Counted from the first letter of the stretch, positions 45,473-54,738 are shown. The stretch is DNA of 64,000 bases from Actinobacteria bacterium IMCC26207 (GCA_001025035.1 LCZK01000010.1:186001-250000); one strand, 5' to 3'. Translations and numbers: made by a program. The notes: a model not told the origin generated them from the sequence alone.

Positions 45473-46197
45473 GCAACTATCCGCAAGATCCTTGGCGAGA
45501 CCCTTGGGAAGACTCCTGGCAAGATCCACGATTCCCCAGAACCTCTTCAAGCCCTCTTGGTCTCGGCGCTCACCGCAGTGTGCGTGCCGGAGAAGAACCA
45601 ACCCCGAGCGAGGCCGCCATGATCGCGGCTGGGTCAGCGTTCATCAAGGATCTCACCATTCGAGCCGATGCCGCCTATCTCATCAGGAATGGCGTGCCAA
45701 TCGAAGAGGTGTCCCCTCGACTGATTCGCTATCAGCGTTACGTTGTCTGCTGGGGTGCCGTTGTGTTCTGGCTCTGGTTCTGGGCAGCATGCGCACTAGG
45801 TGGCGGCATCCGATTCCTTATCGTCTGGGCCGGGATGCTCATCGGCCGGCAAGACCTCAACCCAATTCTGCTCTGGGAGGGAACGATTCTGTTCACGCTT
45901 GGCCTCGCCACCTACTACTTGACTTGGCTTGCGTTGATTCGAGCATGGAGGAGAGCATGTGCAGGAATCCCCGAGGTTGACGCCAGAAACAAATGGCGCA
46001 TGTACTGGGACAAGGAACGCGGTAGCAGGCTGGGATTCCAAAAAGATTCCTTGGATCCGCTTCGACAGTTTCTTGGCCTAGCAATCGCATTCGCTCTGGC
46101 TTCGTTCTACCTGCTCATCATCGCAATCCAAGTCATAACCGCTTTCGGCGAACTGCTGCGTGAGTTTGACCTCATCCACTACTTGGGGCTGCACTGA
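45469..46197 (+). CDS. Integral membrane protein, unknown
   Basis: The 242-aa protein has about four membrane helices: YVVCWGAVVFWLWFWAACAL near residue 85 with a second hydrophobic stretch immediately after, ILFTLGLATYYLTWLALI near 140, and FLGLAIAFALASFYLLIIAI near 200. A Pro/Asp/Arg-rich cytoplasmic N-terminus starts with three 'DPW' turns. No transporter signature is visible. Its ends overlap both neighbours (45469-45472; ATGA at 46194-46197), indicating one operon of three. Confidence 0.8.
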   Translation: MSNYPQDPWRDPWEDSWQDPRFPRTSSSPLGLGAHRSVRAGEEPTPSEAAMIAAGSAFIKDLTIRADAAYLIRNGVPIEEVSPRLIRYQRYVVCWGAVVFWLWFWAACALGGGIRFLIVWAGMLIGRQDLNPILLWEGTILFTLGLATYYLTWLALIRAWRRACAGIPEVDARNKWRMYWDKERGSRLGFQKDSLDPLRQFLGLAIAFALASFYLLIIAIQVITAFGELLREFDLIHYLGLH

Positions 46198-46523
46198 TGA
46201 CAGATTCGCAACAGCCCGATTCGCGACAGCCAGCTTCGCAACAGCCCGACTCACAACAAGAAAATCTTGAGCGCGCATCCCTTGAGCAGCCAGAGATTCC
46301 GCCCCTCGCTGATCAGGTCGAATCCTCGGCCCTTCACGGGATGCTCACAGGCCTGTTTTATGGATACCGAAACCCCGTCAACATCGCAATTTTGGCGGCA
46401 GCTGATTTGCATATGCAAAGGACCACTCAGCGGGCAGTTGCTGCCATTGTCGAAGCGCAACAACAAGCTGCAGATGCTGCTCAGGATGGGACAGACGAGA
46501 GTGCTGATGATGACCACGGTTAG
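46197..46523 (+). CDS. Small unknown protein with Gln/Ser-rich N-terminus
   Basis: The first ~20 residues of this 108-aa protein are short imperfect repeats of SQQPD/SRQPA type, encoded by a low-complexity tract at 46203-46260. The rest is helical and acidic, with one moderately hydrophobic segment (YRNPVNIAILAAADLHM) not long enough for a sure membrane helix. Its ATG overlaps the stop of the membrane protein gene. It is probably a partner of that membrane protein. moeA begins 53 bp downstream. Confidence 0.65.
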   Translation: MTDSQQPDSRQPASQQPDSQQENLERASLEQPEIPPLADQVESSALHGMLTGLFYGYRNPVNIAILAAADLHMQRTTQRAVAAIVEAQQQAADAAQDGTDESADDDHG

Positions 46524-46576
46524 TGGCAAGCTAATCAAGTGACACCTGCTCGTTCGGCTTCTCTGAGGGATATTCG

Positions 46577-47899
46577 GTGATCCAGTTCGACCAACTTCAA
46601 CAACAGGTACTGGCTGTGGTTCAGGCCAATCCGCCAAAGAATCTGGTTCTTAGGGACTGCGTTGGCGCTGTGTTAGCCGAACCGATTCTTGCAACGGTTG
46701 ATCTTCCGCCTTTCGATAACTCGGCCATGGATGGCTACGCCGTTCGTGCCGCTGACGTTACGAACCTGCCAGTGACGTTGCGGGTCGTGGGCGTGTCTTC
46801 TGCGGGCCACCCAGCAGACTGCACAATCGGGACTGCCGAAGCTGCGCGAATTTTGACTGGCGCTGTGATGGTGCAAGGCGCCGACACTGTGGTGCGGGTC
46901 GAAGACACCCAGCCGGCAGCGAGCCCGCACAGCCCCGATACACAGAGCCTCGATACACAGAGCCCCGATACACAGAGCCCCGATACACAGAGCCTCGATA
47001 CGCACAGCCCCGATACGCACAGCCCCGAGATGCAGATCTCAGAAGCGCCGAGCGAGTTCGTCGTCATCACTGCCGCTCCTGCACCTGGAGCAAATATCCG
47101 AAGAGCAGGCGAGGCAGCCAGAACAGGAGATGAGCTCGTAGCCGCAGGGACGGTGCTCAACCCCGGTCACTTGGGCTTAGCGGCCAGCGCCGGCTGTAGC
47201 GAGTTGTCGGTGATTCAGCGACCACGCGTTGCCGTGCTGTCTACTGGCGATGAACTCTTGCCACCCGGTGCAGGCCAACTTGAGCCCGGGCAGATCTTTG
47301 AGTCCAACAGCACCGTGCTGGCCGCACTTGCACGCTCAATGGGTTGCGAAGTCACCACGCACCACTGCATGGACGATGCGGCAAGTTTGCGCACTCTCTT
47401 GATGGAACTCGCCGGCTCCCATCAACTCATTCTGAGCTCTGGTGGCGTCTCGATGGGCGGGGAGTACGACTCGATGCGACAGGCTGTTGCAGGCTTCGAT
47501 GTTGAGTTCTTAAAGATTGCAATTCGGCCAGCTAAGCCCATGGCCTTTGGCAGAATCGAAGAATCAATCCTCTTTGGACTTCCCGGAAATCCTGTGTCCT
47601 CGGTGGTTGCATTTGAGCTATTCGTGCGACCAGCCATTCGGCAGATCTCGGGGTTGGCACCGGCCTTGCCGCCGCTGATCCATGGTGTTGCAGGGGAGCA
47701 ACTCCCGCGAATCGCCGGCGAGTTCACTTACATGCTGAGCACGCGACAGGACTCACAAGGTAGTTGGGTGTCTACCGGAGGCTTTGGCTCGCACGTTCTT
47801 GGCGGAATTGCCCACGCACAGGCCTTAGCCGTCATCCCGCCGGGTCCCGAACCTGTAGCTAAGGGCAGCGATCTACACCTGATTCCCTTGTGGTCTTAG
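46577..47899 (+). CDS. moeA: Molybdopterin molybdenumtransferase MoeA
   Basis: The 440-aa protein inserts molybdate into adenylylated molybdopterin in molybdenum cofactor synthesis. Family marks are FDNSAMDGYAVRAADV near residue 53, VLSTGDELLPPG and SSGGVSMGGEYD in the MoaB/Mog-like domain, and IRPAKPMAFG with GLPGNPVSS. It starts at GTG 46577. It is longer than usual because of an insertion after residue 118: seven five-residue repeats (SPDTQ/SLDTQ/SPDTH) encoded by a 15-bp tandem repeat. The insertion lies in the surface-exposed domain II and should form a flexible loop. The gene converges on mobA with a 4-bp overlap at the stops. Confidence 0.93.
   Translation: MIQFDQLQQQVLAVVQANPPKNLVLRDCVGAVLAEPILATVDLPPFDNSAMDGYAVRAADVTNLPVTLRVVGVSSAGHPADCTIGTAEAARILTGAVMVQGADTVVRVEDTQPAASPHSPDTQSLDTQSPDTQSPDTQSLDTHSPDTHSPEMQISEAPSEFVVITAAPAPGANIRRAGEAARTGDELVAAGTVLNPGHLGLAASAGCSELSVIQRPRVAVLSTGDELLPPGAGQLEPGQIFESNSTVLAALARSMGCEVTTHHCMDDAASLRTLLMELAGSHQLILSSGGVSMGGEYDSMRQAVAGFDVEFLKIAIRPAKPMAFGRIEESILFGLPGNPVSSVVAFELFVRPAIRQISGLAPALPPLIHGVAGEQLPRIAGEFTYMLSTRQDSQGSWVSTGGFGSHVLGGIAHAQALAVIPPGPEPVAKGSDLHLIPLWS
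46931..47035 (+). repeat. 15-bp minisatellite inside moeA
   Basis: Seven consecutive 15-bp units run from 46931 to 47035, of which six are close matches to AGCCCCGATACACAG and the last is diverged. The unit is a multiple of three, so changes in copy number keep the moeA frame. Some units differ by C/T at position 5 (Pro/Leu) or in the last codon (Gln/His). Confidence 0.95.
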
Positions 47900-48486
47900 G
47901 GTTCGAAACCGGTAGGAACTAGGTGCAGTAATTCCGCCAGATCACTTGGGGTATCCACATCCAAGAATGACCAGCCGTGTGCATCGAAGGTCCGCCACTC
48001 CTGCTCGGGCATGTACTGCGTAGTTATCCGTGCCAGCAATCCACGCATGCTGCGTTCGCCTTGGCCAAGCATCAGCTCGGCATCGGACAACACGCTGCGG
48101 TCGTAGCAAGCAACCAAGGGTTGAGGCCCGTGTTCGGTAACGGGCACCACAGCTACAGAGTCGCCCTCGGTGCAAAGCCGAATGAGTTCTGCCAAGAGCC
48201 TGGGTTGCAGAAGTGGGTGATCACCCGCCAGGACCAAAACTTGCTCGGAGGTAACTTGGGTCAATGCGAATGCGAGCGCACCGACAGGGCCACCGAAGCG
48301 CTTTGGCTCAACCACCCAGTTGGTCCCTTCAGGTGCCCAAGGCCCAATGACCAAAACCTCTTCCGCCAGCGCGCTTGCAGCGGTGATTGCACGCTCTAGC
48401 AACGTGGTGTTACCGAACTGGGCTCGAGACTTTTCGCTGCCGAACCTGCTTGACTCGCCACCAGAGAGAATCACCGCGGCAGCCAT
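47896..48486 (-). CDS. mobA: Molybdenum cofactor guanylyltransferase MobA
   Basis: The ~196-aa protein transfers GMP to molybdopterin to form MGD, used by DMSO-reductase-family enzymes such as the one encoded at 48899. It has the nucleotidyltransferase signature AAVILSGGESSRFGSEKS at the N-terminus, GGPVGALAFAL, and VLAGDHPLL with the metal-binding Asp. ATG 48486 gives the family N-terminus; the frame also extends to 48543. It converges on moeA. Confidence 0.9.
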   Translation of the reverse strand: MAAAVILSGGESSRFGSEKSRAQFGNTTLLERAITAASALAEEVLVIGPWAPEGTNWVVEPKRFGGPVGALAFALTQVTSEQVLVLAGDHPLLQPRLLAELIRLCTEGDSVAVVPVTEHGPQPLVACYDRSVLSDAELMLGQGERSMRGLLARITTQYMPEQEWRTFDAHGWSFLDVDTPSDLAELLHLVPTGFEP

Positions 48487-48584
48487 GTTCTCGATGGTAC
48501 TCAGCGAGTCATCACTGCGCAGCAACCCCGCCCTAGGACTCACTGCGGCCCCGAGTAACCCGCAGCCGTGCTAACCAATTCTCT

Positions 48585-48809
48585 ATGGATGAAAACGAGT
48601 TTGACCACACATGGATTGCTGCATTCGCTGCGACTAACAACACTGCTGCCCTTAGCCCAGAGCAGGTCGATGCACTGCTCGACCTAGCTGGTCGGGCGGC
48701 TCATCAAAGTGGGGAGCGTCGTAACGCTCCGCTGTCTTGTTTTCTTGCAGGCCTGCAACTTGGTCAAGCTGGGTCTACGCCCACCGCTGAGGCAATCTCT
48801 GGTTTTTAA
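48585..48809 (+). CDS. DUF6457-type small protein
   Basis: The 74-aa protein has the pattern (W-I near the start, LLDLAGRAAHQSGERRNAPLSCFLAGLQLG) of DUF6457, which in many actinobacteria is fused to or adjacent to MobA-type proteins. Here it is free-standing and divergent from mobA with 98 bp between starts. A role in guanylylation or cofactor delivery is inferred from this association only. Confidence 0.78.
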   Translation: MDENEFDHTWIAAFAATNNTAALSPEQVDALLDLAGRAAHQSGERRNAPLSCFLAGLQLGQAGSTPTAEAISGF

Positions 48810-48898
48810 GCAGCGGCAGGCTTGCCTATCGAGAATGCGCAAGACTCCATTCAGATCGAGCTAGCAAACAGGATTCAGTCCACCGAGCGGAGCACCCC

Positions 48899-51175
48899 GT
48901 GACACAGCAATCAACCAGCCCAGCGGTAACAACCCCAAGCCCAGCCTCCGGCAGCCCAGACCCAAGCAGCCCAGACCCAACGCTTGAGACCCACATCAGG
49001 ACCTGTCCGCTCTGCGAGGCAACCTGTGGTTTGGAAATCACCCTGAAAGATGGCGAGATCACTCGCATTCGAGGTGACCGAGAAGATGTGTTCTCGAAAG
49101 GATTTATCTGCCCGAAGGGGTCAACCCTCAAGCAGCTTCACGCAGACCCCGACCGGGTGCGCACGCCACTCATCAAACGCAATGGTGAGTTCGTTCCAGC
49201 TACATGGGATGAGGCATTCGAAGCAGTTGCCGAAGGTTTCGGAAAGATTTGGGAAGCAGGGGACCGCAACGCGATTGCGGTGTACTTGGGTAACCCGACT
49301 GCGCATTCGATGGCAGGCGCAATGTTTGCCCCTCCGCTCATCAAGGCCATAAAGACAAACAATCTGTTCTCTGCCTCCACGGTGGATCAGATGCCGAAGC
49401 ACGTTTCTAGCGGGTTCCTTTTTGGCGGCCCCAACGCTATTCCCGTACCAGACCTTGACCGCACCGATTACCTGCTCATGCTCGGCGCCAACCCGCTTGA
49501 GTCGAACGGCAGCATTTGCACTGCTCCCGATTTTCCAGGTCGCCTCGAGGCCATCCGTTCCCGAGGTGGAAAGGTCCTGACCGTCGACCCTCGCCGCACC
49601 AAGACTGCTGACGCCTCAGATGAATACATGCCGATTCGTCCCGGCACAGATGCACTTTGGCTCGCAGCTCTCGTTACAGAGATAAACACGGCCGGACTGG
49701 TTGACCCGGGTCGACTCAGCCCGATGCTTGACGGCCTAAATGAGACGCTGCAGATTCTGTCGCCGTTCACCGCCGACTCGGTTGCTGCGCACACTCGTAT
49801 TCGTCCCGAGGACACTCGAAGGATCGCTCGTGAACTGGGCGAAGCACCCACGGCGGCTGTCTACGGACGGATCGGTACCCACACAACCGAGTACGGAACG
49901 CTTGCCTCTTGGCTTGTCGAGGTGCTCAATATCGTCACAGGGAATCTTGATTCAGCCGGTGGGGCCATGTTCCCCGAGCCAGCCTACGGTGCACCGACCA
50001 AGGGTCGAACCCCTAGTGGCCGCGGATTTCTGACTGGTCGCTGGACTTCGAGAGTGTCTGAACACCCCGAGGTGCGCGGTGAGTTTCCCGTGGCAGCACT
50101 TGCCGAAGAGATCGACACTCCCGGTCCGGGACAGGTACGCGGCTTGCTGACAAGTGGTGGCAACCCCGTGCGATCCTGCCCGAACAGCGAGCGACTCGAC
50201 GCAGCGTTTGCCCAGCTGGAATTCATGGTCTCGATCGATATCTATATCAACGAGACCACTCGCCACGCCGATGTCATCCTGCCCTCGCCTTCGGCGCTAG
50301 CGAAGCCTCACTTCGACTTTGCGTTCTACGGACTCTCGGTCCGCAACATTGCCAACTACAGCCCACCGCTTCACGATGCAGATGACGCAACCGAGCCCGG
50401 AATGGATGAACACGAGATCTTTGCTCGGCTCACCCTGATTGCTAGCGGACTTGGCGCACAGGCCGACCCCGAGATGATGTATTCCATGATGCTGCAAACA
50501 GTCGCAGAGCGCGGCGGGTTGAATGCCGAAGAGGAACAAACTGCTGCGACCGCTGCCAACTACACGGGGGTTGAGGCAATCCTCGATCTGATGTTGCGAA
50601 CCGGTCCATATGAGGATCTCAACCTTGCAGCACTACTCGCTGCGCCTCATGGGATTGACCTTGGTCCGCTCAAGCCGCGTCTGCCCGAAATGCTGCGAAC
50701 GGCATCAGGGCATATTGAGATGGCGAACCCTTCGATCACTGCCGACGTACCGCGGTTGGTGCTCCTGTTGGACTCCGTTCCCGATGACCGTTTGTTGTTA
50801 GTTGGTCGCAGGCACCTGCGTTCCAATAACTCTTGGATGCATAACATTTCGGTGCTCGTGAAGGGCAAGCAACGCTGCACTCTGCAGCTCAATCCGGTTG
50901 ACGCATCCGAGCTCGGGATTCTTGATGGCCAAGATGCATCCCTGCAGTCAGAGACTGGTCAGGTTGTCGCGCTGGTTGAGATCACTGATGAGGTCGCCAT
51001 TGGTACCGTGAGCCTTCCGCACGGATGGGGACACGATGCTCCGGGCACCGTGGGCTCTGTTGCTGCAGCAACCCCCGGGGTGAACAGCAACCTGCTCACT
51101 GGGGATCAGTTCATTGACCCGCTCTCGGGCAATGCTCGACTCAACGCTATTCCAGTAACGGTGGCCGCTATCTAA
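48899..51175 (+). CDS. Molybdopterin-dependent oxidoreductase (formate dehydrogenase/nitrate reductase family)
   Basis: The 758-aa DMSO-reductase-family catalytic subunit has an N-terminal [4Fe-4S] site CPLCEATC ... FICPKG (C-x2-C-x3-C-x27-C) beginning near residue 38, the molybdopterin domains (ANPLESNGS, VDPRRTKTAD, IGTHTTEYGT) and a C-terminal MGD-binding barrel (RRHLRSNNSWMHN; SLPHGWGHD). There is no Tat signal, so it is cytoplasmic. The position that usually carries the Cys/Sec molybdenum ligand reads ASTVDQMPK, with no Cys. The substrate is unknown. It starts at GTG 48899 after a Pro/Ser-rich N-terminus. Clustering with moeA, mobA and the DUF6457 gene supports MGD use. It ends before a bidirectional terminator. 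Confidence 0.88.
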   Translation: MTQQSTSPAVTTPSPASGSPDPSSPDPTLETHIRTCPLCEATCGLEITLKDGEITRIRGDREDVFSKGFICPKGSTLKQLHADPDRVRTPLIKRNGEFVPATWDEAFEAVAEGFGKIWEAGDRNAIAVYLGNPTAHSMAGAMFAPPLIKAIKTNNLFSASTVDQMPKHVSSGFLFGGPNAIPVPDLDRTDYLLMLGANPLESNGSICTAPDFPGRLEAIRSRGGKVLTVDPRRTKTADASDEYMPIRPGTDALWLAALVTEINTAGLVDPGRLSPMLDGLNETLQILSPFTADSVAAHTRIRPEDTRRIARELGEAPTAAVYGRIGTHTTEYGTLASWLVEVLNIVTGNLDSAGGAMFPEPAYGAPTKGRTPSGRGFLTGRWTSRVSEHPEVRGEFPVAALAEEIDTPGPGQVRGLLTSGGNPVRSCPNSERLDAAFAQLEFMVSIDIYINETTRHADVILPSPSALAKPHFDFAFYGLSVRNIANYSPPLHDADDATEPGMDEHEIFARLTLIASGLGAQADPEMMYSMMLQTVAERGGLNAEEEQTAATAANYTGVEAILDLMLRTGPYEDLNLAALLAAPHGIDLGPLKPRLPEMLRTASGHIEMANPSITADVPRLVLLLDSVPDDRLLLVGRRHLRSNNSWMHNISVLVKGKQRCTLQLNPVDASELGILDGQDASLQSETGQVVALVEITDEVAIGTVSLPHGWGHDAPGTVGSVAAATPGVNSNLLTGDQFIDPLSGNARLNAIPVTVAAI

Positions 51176-51199
51176 TTCGGCAACTCTGGGTAAAAAGAG

Positions 51200-51237
51200 T
51201 TCTGCGCTGTGATTGCCGAGGCAACCACAGCGCAGAA
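51200..51237. terminator. Bidirectional stem-loop terminator
   Basis: A perfect 12-bp inverted repeat TTCTGCGCTGTG/CACAGCGCAGAA with a 14-nt loop lies between the convergent oxidoreductase and lipoprotein genes. There is no long U-tract, but the position and stem strength suit a shared terminator. Confidence 0.7.
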
Positions 51238-51270
51238 TCAAGCACTTGTGTTCAAGTCAAGAATGACTGA

Positions 51271-51987
51271 TTAGCTGACCTTGCAAGGGGACTCTGCCAG
51301 GACTGCTGCGGGGATGTCCTTATCGGCACAGGTTGCTGCGTCGGTTGGGATGACCACCCACTGTCCACTGTTGTCATCGCCTGCTGCAAGCAGGAATGCC
51401 GAGTCAAAGTCGCCGTTGCTCTGTGAGCCAGCAGCGAAGTTGTTGCCGCAGATGTAGCCATTGACGGTGTTCGGTGCGATGGCTCCACTGATCGCTGCAG
51501 CAGTACAAGGCGGGTTGTTGCGAGGAACAGTCGTAGAAGGTGCCTTGGTGGTCACCGTGGTCGCTGTACAAACAACCTTCTTCGAGTTCGCAGCAGCAGT
51601 GAGTGCTGCGTCAGTCTTGGGGCCAAGCTCTCCGTCAACGGTCAGGCCGGACGCAGTCTGGAACAAGATGATTGCCTCATCAGTCTGCTTTCCGATAACA
51701 CCGTCGTCTTTGCCTTTGTAGCAGCCGACCACGACGAGTTGCGCCTGGACTTCTTTGTCAAATAGAACTCGCTCTGCGGCGGCGGCAGCAGCGGCTGCGT
51801 CGACGGTAGTTGAAACGGCAGGGTCTGCCGTGGTGCTGGGAGTTGAGGTCGTTGTGGTCGTTGTGGTGGTGTCCTCAGTCGTGCTGTCTTTGGAACATGC
51901 TCCAAGCGTCACCGCAGCGACGGCAAGCAGGCATGTGCCAAGGATGGCTAGTCGGGTTCGAGATGAGTACCGCTGGTTATTTGTCAT
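51271..51987 (-). CDS. Peptidoglycan-binding-domain lipoprotein
   Basis: The 238-aa protein has a signal peptide with lipobox LGAC (VTLGACS, Cys near residue 31), followed by a long Thr/Ser/Ala-rich linker. A PG_binding_1-like domain spans ~75-135: the pattern DGVIGKQTDEAIILFQ then GLTVDGELGPKTDAAL is typical. A C-terminal domain of ~70 residues with four Cys is unassigned and probably disulfide-stabilised outside the cell. It is likely anchored to the membrane and touching the cell wall. It is transcribed away from the Rieske oxygenase operon. Confidence 0.85.
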   Translation of the reverse strand: MTNNQRYSSRTRLAILGTCLLAVAAVTLGACSKDSTTEDTTTTTTTTSTPSTTADPAVSTTVDAAAAAAAAERVLFDKEVQAQLVVVGCYKGKDDGVIGKQTDEAIILFQTASGLTVDGELGPKTDAALTAAANSKKVVCTATTVTTKAPSTTVPRNNPPCTAAAISGAIAPNTVNGYICGNNFAAGSQSNGDFDSAFLLAAGDDNSGQWVVIPTDAATCADKDIPAAVLAESPCKVS

Positions 51988-52152
51988 GCAAAGAGTCTAG
52001 AGGTAGGGAGAAGCAGAGAGGTGGATTTCTGGACGCGCCACCAAGTCCTTGGACAGTTCAGTACAGTGTGTGCTTCTAGAGATAAACAGTGTTTAGCTCT
52101 AGGTCGATGCGGGCCTCGCTCGCCGAGTCAAAACCAGTTCCGGGGAGTCACT

Positions 52153-53364
52153 ATGGACGTTGCAGTTGAACAGACCATTCGTGAGCGCATTGAGATGGAA
52201 AAGGCCCGAACAGCCCCGCCCGATGATGCAATTGCCGTGCCCCTGATTCCAGCGACTCGCTATACAAACCCAGACTTCTTCGAGTTGGAAATGCAGCAGA
52301 TCTTTCACCGGAATTGGCTCTTTGCTGGCCATGAGTCCGAGTGGGCCGAACCAGGCGCGTACCAACTCTTTACCCGCTCCGGTGCACCGATCGTGATTGT
52401 TCGAGGCCAAGACAATGTCTTGCGCGCCTTTTACAATTCTTGTCGTCATCGCGGGGCACCTGTCACGCGAGATGTCTGCGGCGTGGCGAAGCGGCTTACT
52501 TGCCAATATCACTCCTGGTCCTACGACACGCAAGGCAAGCTCAAAGCCGTCCCCGATTCGCGAAGCTTTGTGGACTTAGATACAGATGACTTGGCGCTTG
52601 TGCCTGTGCGCTGCGAAGTCTGGCAGGGCTGGGTATTCGTCAACGAAGACTCTGAGGCGGACTCGTTGGTTAATTTTCTTGGTCCAATCTGTGAGCAGAT
52701 GCTCGATATCAACGGCCCCGGCATGCGCCGCGTTGGTCGGCAAATTCACCGAGTCGAGGCCAACTGGAAGCTCATGGTCGACGCCTTCTTGGAGGTGTAC
52801 CACATCAGAACTGTGCACCCAGATAACGCAGCACTGCTCTACGACGATCAGTCAGTCACCGTGTCGATGCTGCCAAACGGTCACAGCCGCCTCACGACCG
52901 AGAAGCGTGAGGAGTTACGAGATTTTCCCATGGTGTCCGATCAGTACGACAACCCTTCTGTTGGTCTGCTGTGGCGTCAGACTTCTACCTCGTTTGGCAT
53001 CTTTCCCAACTTGGTCGTGCCGATGGACACCGGAGCGTTCACCTTCTTGTCCATGTGGCCCGTAGACCAACGCACCACCGAACTTGAACTCAACTGGTTT
53101 GCCCCAGAATGGCAAGGCGACGAGGTGCCCGAGGAGCACCTGCAACGCCTAGAACTCTTTGACACAGTCATGGCCCAGGACAAGGCCAACATGGCGCCTA
53201 TTCAAGCCTCGGTTGAATCTCCAGGAGCTCAGCCTTTCCAGATCGGGTGGCATGAAAGGCTCATTCACCACTTCCAACGAGCGGTTGATCTGAGCATTGG
53301 CCCGGACTTGTTGCCCGCGGGCACAGCAGTCAGCACTGCGCTCGATTCGTATGTGGAACGGTGA
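52153..53364 (+). CDS. Rieske non-heme iron oxygenase, alpha subunit
   Basis: The ~403-aa protein has a Rieske [2Fe-2S] centre C97-x-H99 ... C117-x2-H120 (CRHRGAPV ... CQYHSW) and a mononuclear iron site in EVYHIRTVH (2-His) near residue 212, as in aromatic-ring hydroxylating and demethylating oxygenases. It would need a separate ferredoxin or reductase, none of which is in the cluster. ATG 52153 follows GGGGAG with 5 nt spacing; the frame is open to 52021 but without support. It is the first of six tightly linked genes, and the substrate is unknown. Confidence 0.9.
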   Translation: MDVAVEQTIRERIEMEKARTAPPDDAIAVPLIPATRYTNPDFFELEMQQIFHRNWLFAGHESEWAEPGAYQLFTRSGAPIVIVRGQDNVLRAFYNSCRHRGAPVTRDVCGVAKRLTCQYHSWSYDTQGKLKAVPDSRSFVDLDTDDLALVPVRCEVWQGWVFVNEDSEADSLVNFLGPICEQMLDINGPGMRRVGRQIHRVEANWKLMVDAFLEVYHIRTVHPDNAALLYDDQSVTVSMLPNGHSRLTTEKREELRDFPMVSDQYDNPSVGLLWRQTSTSFGIFPNLVVPMDTGAFTFLSMWPVDQRTTELELNWFAPEWQGDEVPEEHLQRLELFDTVMAQDKANMAPIQASVESPGAQPFQIGWHERLIHHFQRAVDLSIGPDLLPAGTAVSTALDSYVER

Positions 53365-53367
53365 GTT

Positions 53368-54738
53368 GTGGCTAGCTCTGACTTAGTTCTACTGCAGGGC
53401 GGAACGCTCATTGATGGAAGTGGCGCTGCGCCCAAGCCCAACACTGATTTGTTGTTCTCGGGGGATTGCATTCTTGGAGTCGGCGCTGAGGCCACCCAAG
53501 CTGCTCAGACTGCCACTGAGCAGGGTTCAGAGCTCAGGACCCTCGATGTCACTGGCCGAACAGTCATGCCCGGCCTGATCGACGCCCACTGTCACATCAC
53601 ATTTGGTGAACCGTCTAGCAATGATGAATTGTTCTTTCATCGGCAGCCCTCCACTGCGATGCTGCTCGCCGCATTCAACGTACCCAAGCTGTTGCGTGCC
53701 GGGGTCACCGGATTCTTGGACGCAGATTGTATTTTTGATCTTGGGCCAGCTCTGCGAGATGGAATCGCCGCTGGCCTAGTTGAAGGCCCACGAATGGCTT
53801 CGGGCATGAATGCTCTGCTTACTTCTGCGGGCGGAACTGCTGGCCGGCTGATTCCCGATTCGGGAACGCTCGGGTACGCACAAGTGGTCGGTAACCGAGA
53901 CGAAATGGTTCGCCTCACGCGTCAGCAGATCAAATATGGCGCCGACTGGATCAAGATCCACGTTACGGGATCGCTTCCCAATCAAACCGGCGAGGCCACG
54001 GTCTGGTCACTCGATGAACTCCGAGCAGTGACCGAGACTGCACACGCGCTCAACACTCCCCTGCTGGCACATTGTCGCAGCGCCCACTCAACCCGTTTGG
54101 CTGCGCAGGCTGGGGTCGATCTGATCCTGCATGGCAGCTTTATGGATGAACCTGCCCTCGAGGCAGTGGTAGAGGCGGGAGCGGCTCTCGCACCTACCTT
54201 TACTTTCTTGGCAAACCTGGCGGATTATGGCGCCAAGGTTGGAGCGGGCACCACTCAGGTGGACCTGTTTCGTGGAGAGATTCAAGCCACTGCAGCCATG
54301 ATGCTTCGGGCCCACCAGGCGGGTGTTCGCCTGCTCTGCGGGTCAGAAAGCGGCTTCTCGCTGACTCCTTATGGGCATTGGCACGCAAGGGAACTCGAGC
54401 TATTCGTGTCACAGATCGGCCTGTCTCCACTCGAGGCAATTACCTGTGCAACGCGCAACGGTGCACTGGCGCTTCGCATGCAAGAGGGCTCCGTTGGAGT
54501 GCTCGCCAAGGGTGCGGCAGCCGACGTGTTAGTGGTCAACGCAAACCCGGCTGTTGACGTTTCGGTGCTCGGGAATCGAGCCAACCTTGACCACGTGTTT
54601 TCTCGAGGAGTTTCAGTTGACTTGACGGCACCATGGCCGACCCGAGCGGCACTCCCTGGAGAGCAAGTTGGGCGATGGTCGGAGCAGTTGCTGACACGTG
54701 ACCGTGCCGATGCAAACGACTCGGGCATAACGCAGTGA
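53368..54738 (+). CDS. Metal-dependent amidohydrolase (imidazolonepropionase/prolidase-like)
   Basis: The 456-aa protein has the COG1228-type layout: an N-terminal beta-sandwich strand (LLQGGTLIDGSG), the metal-binding HxH in DAHCHITFG near residue 73, a central Lys segment (YGADWIKIHVTGS), later His in LLAHCRSAHS and LILHGSF, and a C-terminal 'KGAAADVLVVNANP' strand. It hydrolyses an amide or cyclic amide/ester bond in an unknown substrate. GTG 53368 starts 3 nt after the oxygenase stop; the SDR gene overlaps its 3' end. Confidence 0.88.
   Translation: MASSDLVLLQGGTLIDGSGAAPKPNTDLLFSGDCILGVGAEATQAAQTATEQGSELRTLDVTGRTVMPGLIDAHCHITFGEPSSNDELFFHRQPSTAMLLAAFNVPKLLRAGVTGFLDADCIFDLGPALRDGIAAGLVEGPRMASGMNALLTSAGGTAGRLIPDSGTLGYAQVVGNRDEMVRLTRQQIKYGADWIKIHVTGSLPNQTGEATVWSLDELRAVTETAHALNTPLLAHCRSAHSTRLAAQAGVDLILHGSFMDEPALEAVVEAGAALAPTFTFLANLADYGAKVGAGTTQVDLFRGEIQATAAMMLRAHQAGVRLLCGSESGFSLTPYGHWHARELELFVSQIGLSPLEAITCATRNGALALRMQEGSVGVLAKGAAADVLVVNANPAVDVSVLGNRANLDHVFSRGVSVDLTAPWPTRAALPGEQVGRWSEQLLTRDRADANDSGITQ

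Noticed and set aside
51755..52000. Valine-rich + strand frame opposite the lipoprotein linker
   Set aside because: It is the complement of the Thr-rich low-complexity linker of the minus-strand lipoprotein gene, not a gene.
3841..52020. Identical 16-mer GGGAGAAGCAGAGAGG near 3841 and near 52005
   Set aside because: A match of this length between two places in 64 kb is not improbable by chance and no larger context is shared.
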